From Sipunculus nudus (Eukaryota > Annelida > Sipuncula > Golfingiida > Sipunculidae), in the NCBI GenBank assembly GCA_026874595.1, contig CM049308.1:39976527-40040526 (forward strand): a DNA stretch of 64,000 nt, given 5' to 3'. Positions 12,743 to 23,459 of the stretch are shown one piece after another (position 1 is the stretch's first letter; each line of letters starts with the position of its first letter). A program made the position numbers and the translations under genes. Under the pieces are notes generated by a model. It was not told where the DNA came from. It saw nothing but the letters and a program-made list of their open reading frames with translations, and did no database searches.

Positions 12743-14588
12743 CATTCTTGCAGACTAATACCCTGTTTGAGATCACTGCACCCAGCCAGTCTCACAGACA
12801 GATAAACACTCTTCATTATAATTATTATAATTCGTGCCGGCTGACCTGGCTATGTAACCCACACTCCCGCATTTTCCGGTCGGTACAATGGTATATAAGG
12901 CCGAGTCCTCTGGTGTGCTCATTATTAATGATTATGGTTTATTTAAGGTTGAAAGTCCTAGTGTGTAGTAATGCTCAGGCAACTAAAGGACGTGATAAAC
13001 AAGAGAGGAATTGGAAAAATCTTTGAGCTTATTGATATATTGAATATTTTTTAGGCATTTTACAGTTAATATAAGAATATATGCTTATAGATGCGTGAAT
13101 ATCGACACAGGAGCGATAACGTCTAGGTGAACTCGGGTTAAAATGACGTCATTCCACCATCTTTTTAGTTAAGATCTGTTAGATTTAAGGTACCACGATA
13201 TACGTCTGCCAGTTCACACACACACACACACACATATATATATACGCATGTTGAAAGCTTATATAGCTGCGTTTACTGGGGGCGTGGTTTGCGGGATAAG
13301 GTAAGGGGTATGCGGAATATGTTTTTAGCTTCAGTTGTTTTATCATAAACATTTATTTGGATCGCGGTATGTCGAATGCGAAATGAGACGCGTTAAAATG
13401 AAATTCTCGACATTCACCGGGTGAGCGATATTACCAGAATCACTGGGCTCATCCCCCTATCACCAATCTAAGCATTAGTAACCAACCTTCCAATTAATTA
13501 GACATGGGTCCCTTACTTTGACTGCATATGAACCGAAATTATGGTATAAGCACCTCTAAAAAAGAATTAAAACAAGTTTAGTGCTCAATAAGAGTATAAT
13601 TATGTGGAGGCGGCCAAGCAGAGAGATTGTTATGAAAACTTGTTATATATACGTTGATAGTTGTCCGTGATTCATAACAAGAAAAAAAAATTGCTTTTTC
13701 GAAAATAGAGTTCAAAATTAAGTTTGAAATAAAATATTATTTCCAATGGAATTTTATTGTTTAAACGCCACAAATTGTGCGACAGATGTATAGGCTATAG
13801 CGATCCTGTGACCAAAAGGAAAGCTTGAACCGAAATAGAGGTAATAAAGACGGTAGTCGCTGAAAACAGATACAAAGAGGACATGACAGCGAAACACTTA
13901 GGGTTAACTAGATAAAGAATTCATTGCACTTAGCAGACGATAACAGGAAAGGCTTCCTGTCTACGGGAGCATTAGAAGATAATATGGGAACTGTCTAGAT
14001 TGCCATGGACAAACAAAGAGAAAAATGAACGACAAAACCGAAAGACACAATAAGATAACAACGGATCAGTCAGGATTTCTTAAGTGTCCCCAGTCCTAGA
14101 CAGCAGCTGCTCTGTATGAAGCATCCTCGGTTGTATTAGCTTTTTTTCACTTTCTGCATGTCTGTTGTTGCTCGGTGGTTCATTTTTTCTTCCGCAAAGA
14201 TGAAGCCTTTGAAAAAGCGAATCCCTTGAGACCACAATTGCTTTTTTTCCAAACCATCTGGTGTATACAATCTCTACCGTTAATTAAAACGCGTGACTAT
14301 GTAGCTTCACCTGTCGGCAGTAATCGTCAGGTTTCGTAAAAAGAAATTTAAAAACCTTTTTATCCATGTCATTCAGTGGAATAATGTTTCCTGCTTTCCA
14401 GCTACCTGCTTTGTAACTGATTATTGCTGAGCTGTAGTTATTAGAGTTGAAGAATAGGCGAGTGGGTTCTTACATATTTGTAAGTATTCACTACAGCAAT
14501 ATGTAAAAACGCTACATTTATATCCCTTGTCAACCGGAATTTCCCGTGTCATACAATTTTGCAACCATTATATAATGTTAGATGACGA

Positions 14589-14590
<2 letters not shown>
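12741..14590. other. Unrecognised DNA with a CA/TA microsatellite
   Basis: A (CA)n(TA)n tract is at 13216-13244. Otherwise I see no gene or repeat. Confidence 0.4.

Positions 14591-14643
<53 letters not shown>
14591..14643. repeat. (TA)n microsatellite at a hammerhead element
   Basis: An uninterrupted TA tract of about 50 bp directly adjoins the tail of a minus-strand hammerhead element. Confidence 0.95.
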
Positions 14644-14760
14644 GTGTAAGGAATCAAACGATTGTAAGCATCGTGTTTACTTTATAGTTTCGTACCGCTG
14701 TACGGCACTCTTCAGAATGGTGAACACGATGCTAACAGTCGTTTGATTCCTTATACATAA
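14641..14760 (-). ncRNA. Type I hammerhead ribozyme with extended stem I
   Basis: On the minus strand the core is CTGAAGA (14709-14715; position 7 is variable in the family), followed by stem II GTGCCG / CGGTAC with loop TACAG, GAA (14689-14691), and stem III ACT / AGT with loop ATAA. A17 is at 14678, so cleavage is predicted between 14678 and 14677. Stem I begins with TT/AA, has a 7-nt bulge (14718-14724), then GCATCGTG / CACGATGC, and continues with a few mismatches to about 14641/14760. All conserved core positions are present. The bulge in stem I is where natural hammerheads contact loop II. Confidence 0.8.
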
Positions 14761-14837
14761 TGTATATTTATACGCTCTGTTTATACCATCGAGCACTTTG
14801 CCATCAGTGCATTGCAAACAGCCTAGAAAGAACAATT
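14644..14837 (-). mobile_element. Short hammerhead-bearing retroelement segment
   Basis: This 194-bp segment lies between a long TA tract (14591-14643) and a shorter one (14839-14848). It contains a minus-strand hammerhead with a very long stem I. With no ORF, it may be the 3' end of a PLE truncated at its 5' side, or a retrozyme-like non-autonomous element. The layout matches the PLE array at 19846-29060 and the segment at 57718-58050. Confidence 0.6.
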
Positions 14838-14848
14838 GTATATATATA

Positions 14849-16581
14849 AATAATAATAATTGACAAAACGGGTCTATTGTAAGCTCCCCAGGACCGGATT
14901 CGGGGACCGGTATATAGGCGTTGCATCACCATAACAAACATAATTGGCAAAAAAATAAAAAAAACGTGTGAATATTGTTCATACCATACAATTATATGTA
15001 AATTATCTGTAACTGGATTACTGACTTGTTAAAAGCGTCTGAAACACAAGAACAAAAATAACCCACAAAAATACTCAACAGACTATTTGTTAGAATAAAG
15101 AGAGGGAAAATTGCCGCTAATGGTATGACTTGGTCTTACATGTGCTGCTGGGCGCTTAAATCGCCTTGCATCGTTATTTGAACCGATACCTTATTACCAT
15201 ATCACCTTGATCGGCCCAGGGCTGCATGGCTCAGGCTTAATTCGGCATTAGCATCTATATATAGTTAAGTACAACACCAGTGGACATTCGCGGTCAGTCC
15301 ACCGGTCCATGTAATGGAACCCGACCTTCGGAAATCGACAGCATACAGTGCCCTGCCATAAGGAAACACTGTTCTTGCGCAGAACAGGTTCAAATGATCA
15401 ATGCGTTATCTGGGCATAAGCCGGCTAATTCTTAGCTATTGATATGGTATTATAAGGCCTACAGGTCAGGGTGTAAGCCCAGCATAAGGTCTACACGCTT
15501 CTTGTTATGTCGTTATAGTTTACAATTAAAAGGTCACCTCAGGGTATAGACGTGTATTATCGCTAAACCGTCTTATATAGAAACCCCTTTGATGCCATTT
15601 TGGCCATATATTTGAACTTTTGTTCTTTTTTTCTGTAATCACCAAGCTTAATATAATCATTACTTTACAGATTAAAAAATCCAGAATTGTTTTCCACCAG
15701 TCTTGCCCATATGTTTTTTCTTAATAATCTCCTTCTGTTTTAAATATTTAAATCTGAGGCCGATATGTCTTAAACAATTTAGAAATATGCGTTCTGAAAA
15801 ACATACTAGGTATTTATAAATTCTGATCTGCGATGCCTCTATGACGATGTTACAACAAATACGTCATATAAAAAGGAAATCATATACTATATTTCAGAGA
15901 TGATCCTGATGTCACAAATGTTACGCAAATGGATTTCCATTTATCGAATGAAATTGCATGGGTTTTGCCTTGATTAACCGTCTGTATCTCACAATTTTCT
16001 CTGCAAACTTACCCTTTCTTTTATTCAATCATAATATCTTTGTAATATGTGTTATATCGATTTAAACATCTGTTAAGTAAAATAGCCATCTATTAGCGCA
16101 AACTGCCGTGTTGATTGCCATTTGTCAGGTACAAGATGAATGTAGAGCCTTTTCTTATATTTTTTTGCGAATCCAATACGGGAAATTAAGGTGTCAATTG
16201 TGTAGTATTTTACCTTTGCACGGCACCCACTTTGGCTCTGTGCTAATAATACTTGTTTAAATTTACGTGTTTTTTAAAATTGTTCCGACAAAAATGGTAA
16301 AATGAAGTACAGGTTCCCCAAAGCAAACTCATTGGACATTGTGGCTTTATTAATGAGTATCTATATTAAGGCATTACAGAGTACTCCTTAAGTACTCATT
16401 AACTACTCTATTCATCTTGTAAATAAAAGCTGTGAGACTATTGGCTCTGGGAGTTTAGAACATTGGAGGCGTGTGTTGTGTCATTAACCACAAGGCAACA
16501 CAGGTCCTCTTGATTATTAAACCTGATCTCAGTTTGACTTCAGAATATAACTACAGACAAATAGAATTGAACCGGTTACTT
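14849..16581. other. Unrecognised AT-rich DNA
   Basis: No gene, RNA or repeat recognised. Confidence 0.4.
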
Positions 16582-16778
16582 CAGAAGCGGGTCCAATGAA
16601 GGGCCCCCCCCCCCCCCCTCTTTCAGCCGCTGCAACCCATTTTTTAAAGGTCTCGGACCAATATATGCGGCCTGGACCCCCTCCCCTTTCCGGACCTGCG
16701 GACCTTTTTCTTTTAGATTCTGTCATTAGTCCGCCAGGGTTGGACCCCTGCATTTTCTAAATCCTGGATCCGCCCCTG
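16582..16778. mobile_element. Short non-autonomous element, CAGGGGCGGAT family, copy B
   Basis: It starts CAGAAGCGGGTCC and ends AATCCTGGATCCGCCCCTG. The interior has a C14 run and a GGACC-rich part. The frame across it (16529-16753) is repeat-derived. Confidence 0.6.
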
Positions 16779-19700
16779 ACTATCGATGTGGTTCAAAACT
16801 GAAAATAAAACTGTTTTATACTCCATGCGGTGCAAACCCTTTATCATCAAATACATATAGTTATATTACGGAAAGTATAACGTCCAATACATGCGTTTTT
16901 GTTAACATTTATCTATAAAAAGCAGACACGGGGTAAATGATATTCCAGTTTGTTACCAGTTAAAAATAAAGGTGATGGGAGTGATGAGCTTACATGTGGC
17001 TACTTCACGGCCAGTACGGGCCCTATCGCAAACAAAATCACGGTAGAGCGATACCCATCTTTAGACGGTAATCGGATTATCTTCATGTTGTATTCCAATG
17101 CCCTTACCCACACCAGTCAGATTAATCTCTATAAGTATTTAAAAAGCGCTTATACATGTCGTAATCAATACTAAAGTATAAAACCTGAATATCTTATTGC
17201 ACATATTGTAATTAAGGTTATACAGCTAGGACCATTACCTTGGGTTTTAAATAGCCGTATACTTACGATCAAGAAAAGTTTCTCACCATGTTCATTGTTT
17301 GTTGCGGAATTCACAACTGTGATAGTGGGAATGACCTGTACAGTTAGGCCGTGCAAAGTTGAAATAGTAGAAGCACAAAAAAACTCTAAAAGTGCTACAT
17401 ATACAAATCAAAATACGTCTGTTCCTGTCTTTGGTAGTAAATGGATCTTTCTGGTAACATTTCCACGTTCTTGCCTTAATATTCTAATGACACATTATCC
17501 CCTAAAGACCCTTGTAAGCCCGCCGTGATTTACACATAAAACACTTTAAGGACTTGTTGTGAGCGGACGTTTATCGACTGGTGCCCTGCACGGACCCTTA
17601 TGAACGCCCGCTTTTTCAGTTCCAACAGGGATAAGATCAGAGCGATGTCCGAGTCAATATTCCGATCCGGACTGTGGGACACATCACTTGATGGCGACTT
17701 ATTTTCTATGTAAACCTTAGGGCACTTGGTAAAAGAGCTCTTGTTTTATGGTTTTATAAAACATCCAAAGACAACGAAAAGGTAATTCTTTTATGTTGTT
17801 GACACCGGATAAAAAAGTCACTTATACGATTCCAAAGGGGTCTCGTATTTGGAACCTTACCAAGCGATTTCATATAAGAGTCAATCTCAAGACGTTGATT
17901 TGGACCAGCAGATTAATGCGAATCGGATTAATGCGGCTTGGGACGAGACATGTTCATGGTGAGAACCAACTTCAACCATTGGAAACATATCAGCAATAAG
18001 CCATAGAAAGTATAATTTCTAAAAAAATTCTATTATAAATGGTTGGCTAGTGACAGTTCATAGTTATGTGATTTGCAAAATGTCTTTTAATTTAAATCAC
18101 TTCTATGTTCTGTTAAAAAAATATTCACAAGATACCTATTAGCACGCAAGAAATAGATAATTACCTGTGGTGTGTATACAACTAACCGACACACACATAT
18201 ACACCAAATAAAGCTGCATTGAAGAAGGTATTTAGCATTAAGGATTAATTGACATGGAGCTGATTTGTGCCTGACTCGCAGCTGGCATTCAGGGGCCTCC
18301 TGAGATTCAGGAAAGGCTAGCACATCCTCTACTAATCAGGCTGTAAGTGCTGTCAGGTATAAACCATGATTATTACAGATTAAAATTCCTCATATGCAAG
18401 CCCTCGTAAACAGGCCTCTAAGCGGTGGGATTGTCCAAATTGAATTGGACGGGACAGCAGCGTGTTGTTGGGACCATGCGTGGAAGTTTTAAATCTCACC
18501 GAACGTCAGCAAGGACGATGCAAACAGACGTTCCTCTGCAGGACTTCTCCGAGTTCGTGCATGGTACCTCTTCTCGCTGTCAACCGATCGATACAGTCCG
18601 CCTCTTCTTTATGTACTGTCAAACCCAGACGACGTCAACGACCCTTTTCTTCATGCAAGAGGTCTCCGTTTGCCATACATCTTTTCATGTTTGGGTCCCA
18701 TGTGGACTCCCGTTTCAAACGGTCCTGAATACAACAGGGAGTTTTTGGTGCGACGCTCTAAGGGAAATTCAAATGCAATCACAAAAAAACTGCTGTGACG
18801 CAAAATCGAATTTGCTTATGTAATGGCTGTGTAAAATTTCAGCGTTAGGAATTATTTCAAACTTTATTCGTGTTTCATTTTCGATATGATTCGAAAGCAA
18901 ATACATATCGTGCGCCAGAAGTGACCAAACAGTTTTGAAGAAACATTTCAGATTACAAAAAGATTTTAAAAAAATCAATCCATTCATCATTTTTCGAGAA
19001 TGTTTGAGAAATTAGTGGTAAAATATTGTTATGACTTAAATGCTAATGTTGACAAGGGGACAGATCAAAGCTGGTAGGCCGACTATTCCGTCCCAAAGTT
19101 GTAATTATTGTACCGGTTCATGCGATATACAGATTGTGAATCAAATAATCTAATGCACACTGGGTCCAGCAGAAGCGGTTTCTTTGAACAGTGTATGAAA
19201 GGAAGCCTGGTTGAAAATGACTGAGGAAAAATAGCCACTCTACCTTCTGGCTATCCATTTGCCACACATTACGACCGACCAATTACTTTTTTCAAATATT
19301 TTACAACACCAACATAATCCGGCGCGTCACATAACAGAGAAAATAAATGAATTAAACAGAAGCAAAAGCATCAGCTAAGTGTTTTGTTCACCGCTGACAG
19401 TGATTCCAGCAGTTGCTACGAAAAAATAGTTTTATTGATGACGTGTCAAATTTTGTATTTGTGACGACTTGTATGCTGAAATAAGGTACGTATGTTCTTC
19501 CTCATATTACGACGCCTTTTCAAACTACTTCAAGACAGCTGAAGAAATTGAATCCAGCCACTTTATTTTATTAAACCTATCAGAACGACAGCTATTGCTC
19601 ATATATTCATTTGCGCAAACTCTTAGCGGAGTAATTTCAGAAGAAGCACTTTTTAAATGACGATAGGAAACTTAGGTTTTCTACAAAATGTGCGTTGTCA

Positions 19701-19815
19701 AGGAAAGTAGTTCTTTGTTGACGAATACGAGAAAGCAATTTTCCATAATTAAGCTTTAAAATAAAGTACCTTCACGGTGAAGATATTTCAGGTCCCGCTC
19801 TCTCACACACACGAT
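16779..19815. other. Unrecognised DNA
   Basis: It contains two overlapping plus-strand frames (18425-18823, 132 codons; 18462-18728) without recognisable domains, and others of 60-78 codons. I see nothing that supports a gene. Confidence 0.4.
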
Positions 19816-19845
19816 ATCCATATATATATATATATATATATATAT
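19816..19845. repeat. (TA)n tract bordering the PLE array (left)
   Basis: About 25 bp of TA runs straight into the PLE 3' tail. A matching TA tract (29059-29070) borders the other side. Confidence 0.9.
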
Positions 19846-19871
19846 AACTCTGAAGAAAAACAACACTGTTA

Positions 19872-19919
19872 ATTCACAACAGACTGTTTCACGGGATGCG
19901 ACCCGATCATCAGGTGAAT
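19872..19919 (-). ncRNA. Type I hammerhead ribozyme of PLE unit 1
   Basis: On the minus strand: stem I strand ATTCAC, core CTGATGA (19907-19913), stem II CGGG / CCCG around TCGCAT with a U-U pair at its base, GAA, stem III ACA / TGT with loop GTC, U17 at 19878, then GTGAAT closing stem I. Cleavage is predicted between 19878 and 19877. A very short stem III is typical of PLE hammerheads, which may act better as dimers. Confidence 0.88.
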
Positions 19920-20530
19920 GTGGTTAGAATGAAGCTAACGTCGTGGTTTGAAAAGCCGAGACTTTACGAGATTACGAGATTATGCTTTGTGCGATTCGGG
20001 TCGGGGGGGGGGGGGGGGGGGCATGTGAAAGACTGACACTGATCCTATTGTTCTCGGGTGCACAATAGGAATGGTCGGGGTACACGTGCGATACTGGAAC
20101 ATAACAGGGCAGGGCAAAGAGGTTATATAATGTAGTAAATAGTAAATATAATACAAAGATATAACCAGGATGCTCAATCAGCATATTGAAATGATTTCTA
20201 ATAGGGCCTTGGAAGCAGTGAACATATCAGTAGTATACATATGATATGATAAAAATACACATATACTGTGAAAATACACAATATACAAGGCAAATATACA
20301 ATATAAAATATAAAAGGCAAATATACTATACCCATACCAAGTGGTGCAAGTCTCCTAGCTGAAGGTCGTAAAGCCCGTTAGACCAGGATAAAGTAGAACT
20401 TTCCTGTCATCCAATGGACTCCACGAGCCAGCAGTGAGAGAACAACTACCTGAACAAATGAGTCTGCCCAGCGGATCCTCGTTGGGGGGGGGGGGGGGTT
20501 AAGGGGGCACGCTGAATATTAGTACGGATG

Positions 20531-22633
20531 CTAGGTTTTAAAATATTTCAGGGTGAATTTGTTTTGATGGCGGCACTTGGAGAGAATTTCAGCTCTTGAG
20601 TTCAACAATGATCCAGGGGGGGCGTTAGCTATAAGTAGCTTTTCAGACAAGCAGAGATCACACTTCCTAGTCCCACAGAAGTAAGGTGCTGCCTTGGCAG
20701 ATATTTCCCAGGAGAGCTTGTAATTGATATTGTTGTCTTTTAGTGACCAAATGTGTTTAGACAGTTCAGTGTTTTTAGCGTGGGATCTGTTCCGAAAGGA
20801 TTGCTTGTGGTTATTATATCTTGTCTTGAAATCACCTTCAGTACACCCTATGTAGTGTTTCACGTCATTGTCTGTTCTAACTGTTGCTTTATAGACAATG
20901 CATTTCAGCTGACATTGACCATTCATAGGACATTCGTCTTTTTTACGGCAGTTACATTGTTTTTGGGGTGCATTCACAGCATTGTCAGAATTTAGAACCT
21001 TCATATTATGTTTGCTGATCAGGTTAGACATGTTGGGTAGACAGCTGTAGCTAATTTTCAAATTGTTCCTGTTGAATAACCTGTGGTACCTGTGATGTTG
21101 AGGGAAGTGTTTTTCAACTAGTTTCATGAATTTTCTGCCAATGTTGGTTTTTACATGACGGCTGTAGGGTGGATTAAACCATATTATTTTCCTTTTCCTG
21201 TTTCTCTTGCTTTTCACTGTTGGTTCAACATATTTTAAGCTTTCTGAGAACCCGCTTTTCGCTAAAGCTTCATCATACATGGGTTTGGCTTTCATAAATA
21301 GCTCTTTATTGCAGGAGTTGTCAGAAACACGTTTACTGATCATCATAGGTATCTGCCTAATGATAGCTGGGGGGTGATTGGATTGTGCGTGGATATAGAG
21401 AGGGTCATTGTTCGGTTTTCTGTAAGGGTAGAAGACGTCATTTTGGAGGTCAAATGTTACGTCTAAGAAATCTGTGCAGGTCAGGTTAGTTTCAATGGTT
21501 ATCTTTAACCCAACATTGGAAAAGAGTTTGATCATTTTCTTACGGGTGCTGTCTGCTTTGGGTCCAGACATGTTGGGGAAACAACCTAAACCGTCATCAC
21601 GATACAGGCCTAGAGCATTTACACCAAATTCCTTTTTCAACATATCTAGGATGTATAAACCAACAATTTCGCATACTTCAGCGCCATCAAAACTGCCCAT
21701 GGTGACGTCAAAACTAGTGTGATCTTTTTTCACCCAGGTGTTACCGTTGCTAAACAGTAAGCTTTTCCTGCTGTGCAGGATGGTTTTGATAACATCCTCT
21801 GGAATGGAGACCATGGTTTTGGCAAATTTGAGGGCTTTCATGAGAAGATCTTCTGTGATCGAGGGGTAAAAGTCAACAATATCAAACTTTATGAACTTAG
21901 ATTTTTGTTTCAGCTTCAATTTCTTGAACCAAGATATTACCTGTGCGGTATTTTGCCACTGGTTGAGTTTGGTTTTCAGTCTCAGTTGGCTATTAATTTT
22001 TTCCAAGTGCTTTTTGCTAATGATACCTATTTCAGATTTTGCTGGATTAATCAATCTGCACTTGGGGTTTTGTTCAAAATTATCCTTGTGGTCTTTCAAA
22101 GTAATGTAAGCATTGCGCTCGGCCATGACTTCGATGCGGTCTGCTAGGTTAAGGGAACCGGCTATTTCTTTGGCGTCTGTATTGATATTTTTACAGATAT
22201 TTCTGTCTGCTTTTTTGTATGTCTTAGTGATGTTTTCTGTAAGAAGTTTATTGTAGTGTTCTTTCGGCATACTGTACAGGTTGGTTGTCTTATCTGCCTG
22301 TACTAGGAGATTGTCAGATTGTCTGATTGTTTTGATGTCATTGGCCATTTGTTTCTGGAATGCATTGTGTGAGTGCTGAAATTCAATGTTCCGGACCATT
22401 TCGTAGATATCACTTTCAAATGCCCTGAGGTGTTCGCTATGAGGGGGTGAATATGTGGTTTTGAATCCATAGTTTTGTTTATCTGAAGTTTGACCAGGGT
22501 TTTCGAAATGGAATGCCTTCCATCGCATTCTCCGAAGTAGGCTTTCAACTGTACTTATCAGGGATTTGGTATAGGACAGATTACTAGGGATGGGAATGTT
22601 TTTCAAAGAGTAGTTGAAGTTAGCTTTGTTCAT
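20531..22633 (-). CDS. PLE polyprotein: reverse transcriptase plus GIY-YIG endonuclease
   Basis: This 700-aa protein should copy the element RNA at a nicked chromosomal target. Residues 110-130 hold ADKTTNLY, the counterpart of the PLE DKG motif. ITLKDHK and CRLINPAKSEIG (about 177-201) fit the early RT motifs. Motif A is KFDIVDFYPSI (Asp251). The motif B region is FDVTMGSFDGAE (308-319). Motif C is YRDDG (Asp346/347). DFLDVTF (388-394), YRKP (404-407) and SNHPP follow as in PLEs. A Cys-rich stretch (C560, C562, C568, C574, C578) leads into GIY-YIG: VYKA, HYIGCTEG (593-600), Arg605, His609 and Glu623. C653, C658, C661 and C687 may bind another zinc. The first ATG is used; no upstream extension is evident. 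The frame is intact, so it could be functional. Clade is not assigned. Confidence 0.92.
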   Translation of the reverse strand: MNKANFNYSLKNIPIPSNLSYTKSLISTVESLLRRMRWKAFHFENPGQTSDKQNYGFKTTYSPPHSEHLRAFESDIYEMVRNIEFQHSHNAFQKQMANDIKTIRQSDNLLVQADKTTNLYSMPKEHYNKLLTENITKTYKKADRNICKNINTDAKEIAGSLNLADRIEVMAERNAYITLKDHKDNFEQNPKCRLINPAKSEIGIISKKHLEKINSQLRLKTKLNQWQNTAQVISWFKKLKLKQKSKFIKFDIVDFYPSITEDLLMKALKFAKTMVSIPEDVIKTILHSRKSLLFSNGNTWVKKDHTSFDVTMGSFDGAEVCEIVGLYILDMLKKEFGVNALGLYRDDGLGCFPNMSGPKADSTRKKMIKLFSNVGLKITIETNLTCTDFLDVTFDLQNDVFYPYRKPNNDPLYIHAQSNHPPAIIRQIPMMISKRVSDNSCNKELFMKAKPMYDEALAKSGFSESLKYVEPTVKSKRNRKRKIIWFNPPYSRHVKTNIGRKFMKLVEKHFPQHHRYHRLFNRNNLKISYSCLPNMSNLISKHNMKVLNSDNAVNAPQKQCNCRKKDECPMNGQCQLKCIVYKATVRTDNDVKHYIGCTEGDFKTRYNNHKQSFRNRSHAKNTELSKHIWSLKDNNINYKLSWEISAKAAPYFCGTRKCDLCLSEKLLIANAPPGSLLNSRAEILSKCRHQNKFTLKYFKT

Positions 22634-22806
22634 TCTGTAGATGTTACAAGTTGAATTTCTGGACAGGGTGGGTTAATAAAAGTGCTCGACAACGTACCTG
22701 TCGCTGGAGCTGGAGTAGAAGGTAGTGTTACCCTCCGATGTAAAGTGCTCTATGGCCTACAAGCTAGGCCAGAGCGGTATAACTCTGAAGAAAAACAACA
22801 CTGTTA

Positions 22807-22854
22807 ATTCACAACAGACTGTTTCACGGGATGCGACCCGATCATCAGGTGAAT
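22807..22854 (-). ncRNA. Type I hammerhead ribozyme of PLE unit 2
   Basis: Same sequence as the hammerhead in unit 1. U17 is at 22813 and cleavage is predicted between 22813 and 22812. In a read-through transcript it would release the 3' end of the unit 2 RNA and the 5' end of the unit 1 RNA. Confidence 0.88.
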
Positions 22855-23459
22855 GTGGTTAGAATGAAGCTAACGTCGTGGTTTGAAAAGCCGAGACTTT
22901 ACGAGATTACGAGATTATGCTTTGTGCGATTCGGGTCGGGGGGGGGGGGCATGTGAAAGACTGACACTGATCCTATTGTTCTCGGGTGCACAATAGGAAT
23001 GGTCGGGGTACACGTGCGATACTGGAACATAACAGGGCAGGGCAAAGAGGTTATATAATGTAGTAAATAGTAAATATAATACAAAGATATAACCAGGATG
23101 CTCAATCAGCATATTGAAATGATTTCTAATAGGGCCTTGGAAGCAGTGAACATATCAGTAGTATACATATGATATGATAAAAATACACATATACTGTGAA
23201 AATACACAATATACAAGGCAAATATACAATATAAAATATAAAAGGCAAATATACTATACCCATACCAAGTGGTGCAAGTCTCCTAGCTGAAGGTCGTAAA
23301 GCCCGTTAGACCAGGATAAAGTAGAACTTTCCTGTCATCCAATGGACTCCACGAGCCAGCAGTGAGAGAACAACTACCTGAACAAATGAGTCTGCCCAGC
23401 GGATCCTCGTTGGGGGGGGGGGGGGGGTTAAGGGGGCACGCTGAATATTAGTACGGATG

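Larger units (their letters stand above)
19846..22777 (-). mobile_element. Penelope-like retroelement, unit 1 (complete)
   Basis: In element orientation it runs from a 5' hairpin (22747-22775, arms GCTCT and AGAGC with GGCCTA / TAGGCC) through a 5' UTR, the ORF (22633-20531), a 3' UTR of about 0.6 kb with two long C runs (G on the plus strand at 20003-20021, 19 bases, and 20484-20498, 15 bases), a hammerhead (19919-19872) and a short tail ending in the (TA)n tract. It is followed directly by unit 2 with a period of 2.93 kb. Outside the homopolymer runs I saw no difference from unit 2. Tandem arrangement and hammerheads in the repeated ends are known PLE traits. Confidence 0.9.

Noticed and set aside
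14320-14345. TCGTCAG (CTGACGA on the minus strand) near a GAA
   Set aside because: The sequence between core and GAA does not form a convincing stem II.
18425-18823. 132-codon frame with a second overlapping plus-strand frame
   Set aside because: No domain recognised in either frame, and overlap of two frames is expected by chance in a locally GC-richer patch.
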